Below, in pieces: positions 62,518 through 64,000 of a stretch of 64,000 nucleotides of DNA. The notes under the pieces were generated by a model, which saw only the letters and a list, made by a program, of their open reading frames with translations, had not been told where the DNA came from and did not search any database. The stretch is from assembly GCA_050331695.1 (NCBI GenBank), contig JBHJGP010000011.1, positions 34,763 to 98,762 on the forward strand, read 5' to 3'. A program made the position numbers and the translations under genes. Position 1 is the first letter of the stretch. Every line of letters starts with the position of its first letter. The DNA is from JBHJGP01 sp050331695. GTDB lineage: Bacteria; Pseudomonadota; Alphaproteobacteria; Geminicoccales; Geminicoccaceae.

Positions 62518-63024
62518 TTACTCAGACGGCTTCGGAACAGCTCCGATCGTTGTCATCACCGCAAGAAGGTCGGTGAAATAGTGCTGTTCCGCGACCAGTC
62601 CGTCTACGAAACGGACTAGCGTCACGTCAGACACATCGACGATCTCGCCAGAGGGCGGCACGCCCAGAAACACGCCGTCCTGCGCGCCGGTCAAACGGCT
62701 ACGCACGACAACGACATCGCCTTCAACAACAATCTCCTCAACCGATACTTCGAGTCCCGGGAAGCCGGCAAAGAGGGCGCGGTTGAAGGTGATCGCATCC
62801 TCGAGCCCCACCTGCGGCGGGTGGGAATGAAAGTAATAGGTAAAATCGGGCGTCATGGTTTCGCGCCAGACCGTCTCCCAATCCGCGTTAGCGCCCCATC
62901 CCTCGTCGAAAAGCCGCAACACGGTGCGCACATTGCGCTGTTCCGCGGTGGTGCGCTCACCGGCTTTCGCAGAAACGGGTAGGACGCTGACCATTAAGGC
63001 CACGGCCAATGAACTCAGCTTCAT
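62518..63024 (-). CDS. Exported SnoaL-like (ester cyclase/NTF2-fold) protein
   Basis: A 168-residue protein with a signal peptide (MKLSSLAVALMVSVLPVSAKAG) and a SnoaL-like domain: VRTVLRLFDEGWGANADWETVW, YYFHSHPPQVGLEDAITFNRALFAGFPGLEVSVEEIVVEGDVVVV and VSDVTLVRFVDGLVAEQHYF. Relatives in this fold act on small aromatic or polyketide substrates or have no enzymatic role. ATG 63024 is preferred; ATG 63036 lies in the operator. It is divergent from tetR and shares its operators. Confidence 0.85.
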   Translation of the reverse strand: MKLSSLAVALMVSVLPVSAKAGERTTAEQRNVRTVLRLFDEGWGANADWETVWRETMTPDFTYYFHSHPPQVGLEDAITFNRALFAGFPGLEVSVEEIVVEGDVVVVRSRLTGAQDGVFLGVPPSGEIVDVSDVTLVRFVDGLVAEQHYFTDLLAVMTTIGAVPKPSE

Positions 63025-63032
63025 TTCGATCT

Positions 63033-63049
63033 CCATACATAGTGTATGG
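63033..63049. promoter_or_regulatory. TetR operator, site 1
   Basis: CCATACATAGTGTATGG: a perfect 7-bp inverted repeat with three-base spacer, lying at the start of the SnoaL-like gene. It is matched by site 2 at 63080-63096, and the pair encloses the divergent promoters (TTGACA at 63058-63063 and its mirror TGTCAA at 63077-63082). Confidence 0.75.
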
Positions 63050-63079
63050 TTGCAGCATTGACACCGATCGACGATCTGT

Positions 63080-63096
63080 CAATACATGGTGTATGG
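63080..63096. promoter_or_regulatory. TetR operator, site 2
   Basis: CAATACATGGTGTATGG, one mismatch in the left arm compared with site 1, overlapping the tetR ATG (63093). Binding here would block tetR translation start and transcription, an autoregulated arrangement typical of TetR-family genes. Site centres are 47 bases apart. Confidence 0.7.
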
Positions 63097-63650
63097 AGCA
63101 ATCGGAAACCGTGCACCTTTCTCAATCGGACTGGGTCGATGCGGCTTATGAGGCCTTCAAAAAGGGCGGTGTCGCGGCTGTTCGGGTCGACCGGCTCGCC
63201 AAGGCGCTCAGCGTAACACGGGGAAGTTTTTACTGGCATTTCGAAAGCCGCGCTGCGCTGCTGCGCGCGGTGCTTGACCGCTGGGACGCCGAAAGCACCG
63301 AGGCCACGATTGCAGCGAATGAGGCAAGTGGCGGCGATGCCTCGGCACGGCTCCTCCGGTTACTGGAGACCTGCGCCGCCGATGACGGCCGCCTGGAGAT
63401 GAGCGTGCGAGCCTGGGCCAGCGAAGACACCGAAGCCAGCGCCGCCTTACAGCGGGTGGACGCGCGCCGGATTGGCTACATGGCCGAATTACTGGTCGAC
63501 TACGGTCTCTCCGATTCCGCCGCCCTGGAGCGTGCCAGAGTGACCTACCTCGCGTGGCTCGGCGCCTACACCGGAAGCGCTGAGGCTGACGGGGCGCGTC
63601 GCACCGACGATATGCGGGCTCTGTGGCGGTTGGTGCTGTCCGAGCCGTAG
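63093..63650 (+). CDS. TetR-family transcriptional regulator
   Basis: One-component repressor of 185 residues. The N-terminal HTH (about 10-55) has AAYEAFKKGGVAAVRVDRLAKALSVTRGSFYWHF, the TetR signature; the C-terminal ligand-binding domain is helical and divergent, as usual. ATG 63093 lies inside operator site 2, and the open frame upstream to 63009 covers the operator region only. It probably represses itself and the divergent SnoaL-like gene; the inducer is unknown. Stop is TAG. Confidence 0.9.
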   Translation: MEQSETVHLSQSDWVDAAYEAFKKGGVAAVRVDRLAKALSVTRGSFYWHFESRAALLRAVLDRWDAESTEATIAANEASGGDASARLLRLLETCAADDGRLEMSVRAWASEDTEASAALQRVDARRIGYMAELLVDYGLSDSAALERARVTYLAWLGAYTGSAEADGARRTDDMRALWRLVLSEP

Positions 63651-63824
63651 CGCCTTGCTCGCTGTTGTCACTGGACCGCGCCAGCCAGGGGATGGTTACA
63701 ACGGAGCGTTTGTCACTTTAGGCTCGCCGGCGTCTGGGACTTGCGGGCCAAGGCAGTGCTCTTAGTCCTCGCACATCTCCTTCAAGCCTGCCCATCCGAC
63801 AGACCACCCGGGCCTTAATCATCG

Positions 63825-64000
63825 TGACCTGAGCCCCGTTGGTCCCTCGTTCATTTTGTGAGTCCTCGGGTTTGATAGTCTGGAATGTCGGAGTTTGCGA
63901 GCGCGCCGGGAGTGGAGCCAGCATCGAGCTCAAGCGAGCGGCGCGCAGCGGGCGTTAGCCCGCCCAGGGAGGAGTGAGGGCGGACATGGTTGTAGTCTTG
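63825..64000 (-). mobile_element. Right end of an IS3-family element (partial)
   Basis: The window closes inside an insertion sequence. TGACCTGAGCCCC at 63825 fits a terminal inverted repeat of this family from memory, just outside the transposase stop. The other end is beyond the window. No target-site duplication can be checked. Confidence 0.6.
63851..64000 (-). CDS. IS3-family transposase C-terminus (OrfB), partial
   Basis: DDE-type integrase C-terminal end, translated by hand on the minus strand: QDYNHVRPHSSLGGLTPAAR, the near-universal IS3 OrfB ending (YNxxRPHSSLG), then a short tail to the TGA at 63851. The 5' part lies beyond position 64000, so intactness is unknown. It should move the element by the OrfAB fusion transposase made through frameshifting, if OrfA is present outside the window. 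Confidence 0.85.
   Translation of the reverse strand, partial: QDYNHVRPHSSLGGLTPAARRSLELDAGSTPGALANSDIPDYQTRGLTK

Overview
The window is a high-GC chromosome segment of an alphaproteobacterium. The evidence is the gene families present: ETF-ubiquinone oxidoreductase, the small DUF6352/DUF6494-like genes, an S24-type HTH regulator of alphaproteobacterial style, osmoregulated periplasmic glucan genes and a GTA-like phage cassette. Rhodospirillales or a nearby order is plausible, but sequence alone does not fix the genus. TAG, TAA and TGA are all used as stops. Genes are densely packed, with many 4-base ATGA/GTGA overlaps.

Layout. (1) 1-5889, minus strand: lepA (cut by the window edge), pheT, pheS, rplT, rpmI. 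(2) 5996-20071: a cobalamin island with cobD, cbiX, cobH, cobL, cobI, a cbiG-cobJ fusion, cobM, cobK, cbiD, cobB, cobT, cobS and cobA, plus an orphan TRAP-type binding protein. It has CbiX, CbiG and CbiD but no cobG, cobF or cobNST in view, which points to the early-cobalt (oxygen-independent) route. (3) 20052-31744: gshA, an orphan ParA, a GhrA-like dehydrogenase, small conserved genes, ETF-QO, cysK, sseA, a GNAT enzyme and a PhnP-like hydrolase. (4) 31741-38754, minus strand: tatD, metG, holB, tmk, a D,D-carboxypeptidase gene broken by one in-frame TAG, rlpA and an mltB-like transglycosylase. (5) 38862-40260: a gene-poor stretch with a small twin-CX3C lipoprotein and a strong orphan terminator.

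(6) 40261-50928: a compact T7-like (podovirus) virion cassette: degenerate S24 repressor, portal, small Bbp19-like protein, scaffold, capsid, tail tubular A and B, small internal-type protein, large terminase and a SleB-like cell-wall hydrolase. There is no integrase, polymerase, replication gene or tail fibre, so it looks domesticated or GTA-like. (7) 51195-54505: opgH and opgC for periplasmic glucans. (8) 54578-60827: a cluster combining a creatininase-family hydrolase, GTP cyclohydrolase II, a RibD-C reductase, a methyltransferase, a GT4 glycosyltransferase, a divergent 6-pyruvoyl-tetrahydropterin-synthase homologue and an MDR dehydrogenase. It reads as an uncharacterised GTP-derived (pterin or pyrimidine) glycoconjugate pathway and is the best candidate for an undescribed system here. 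(9) 60872-64000: YceI, tRNA-Ser(TGA), a SnoaL-like secreted protein divergent from a TetR regulator with two matching operators, and the end of an IS3-family element.
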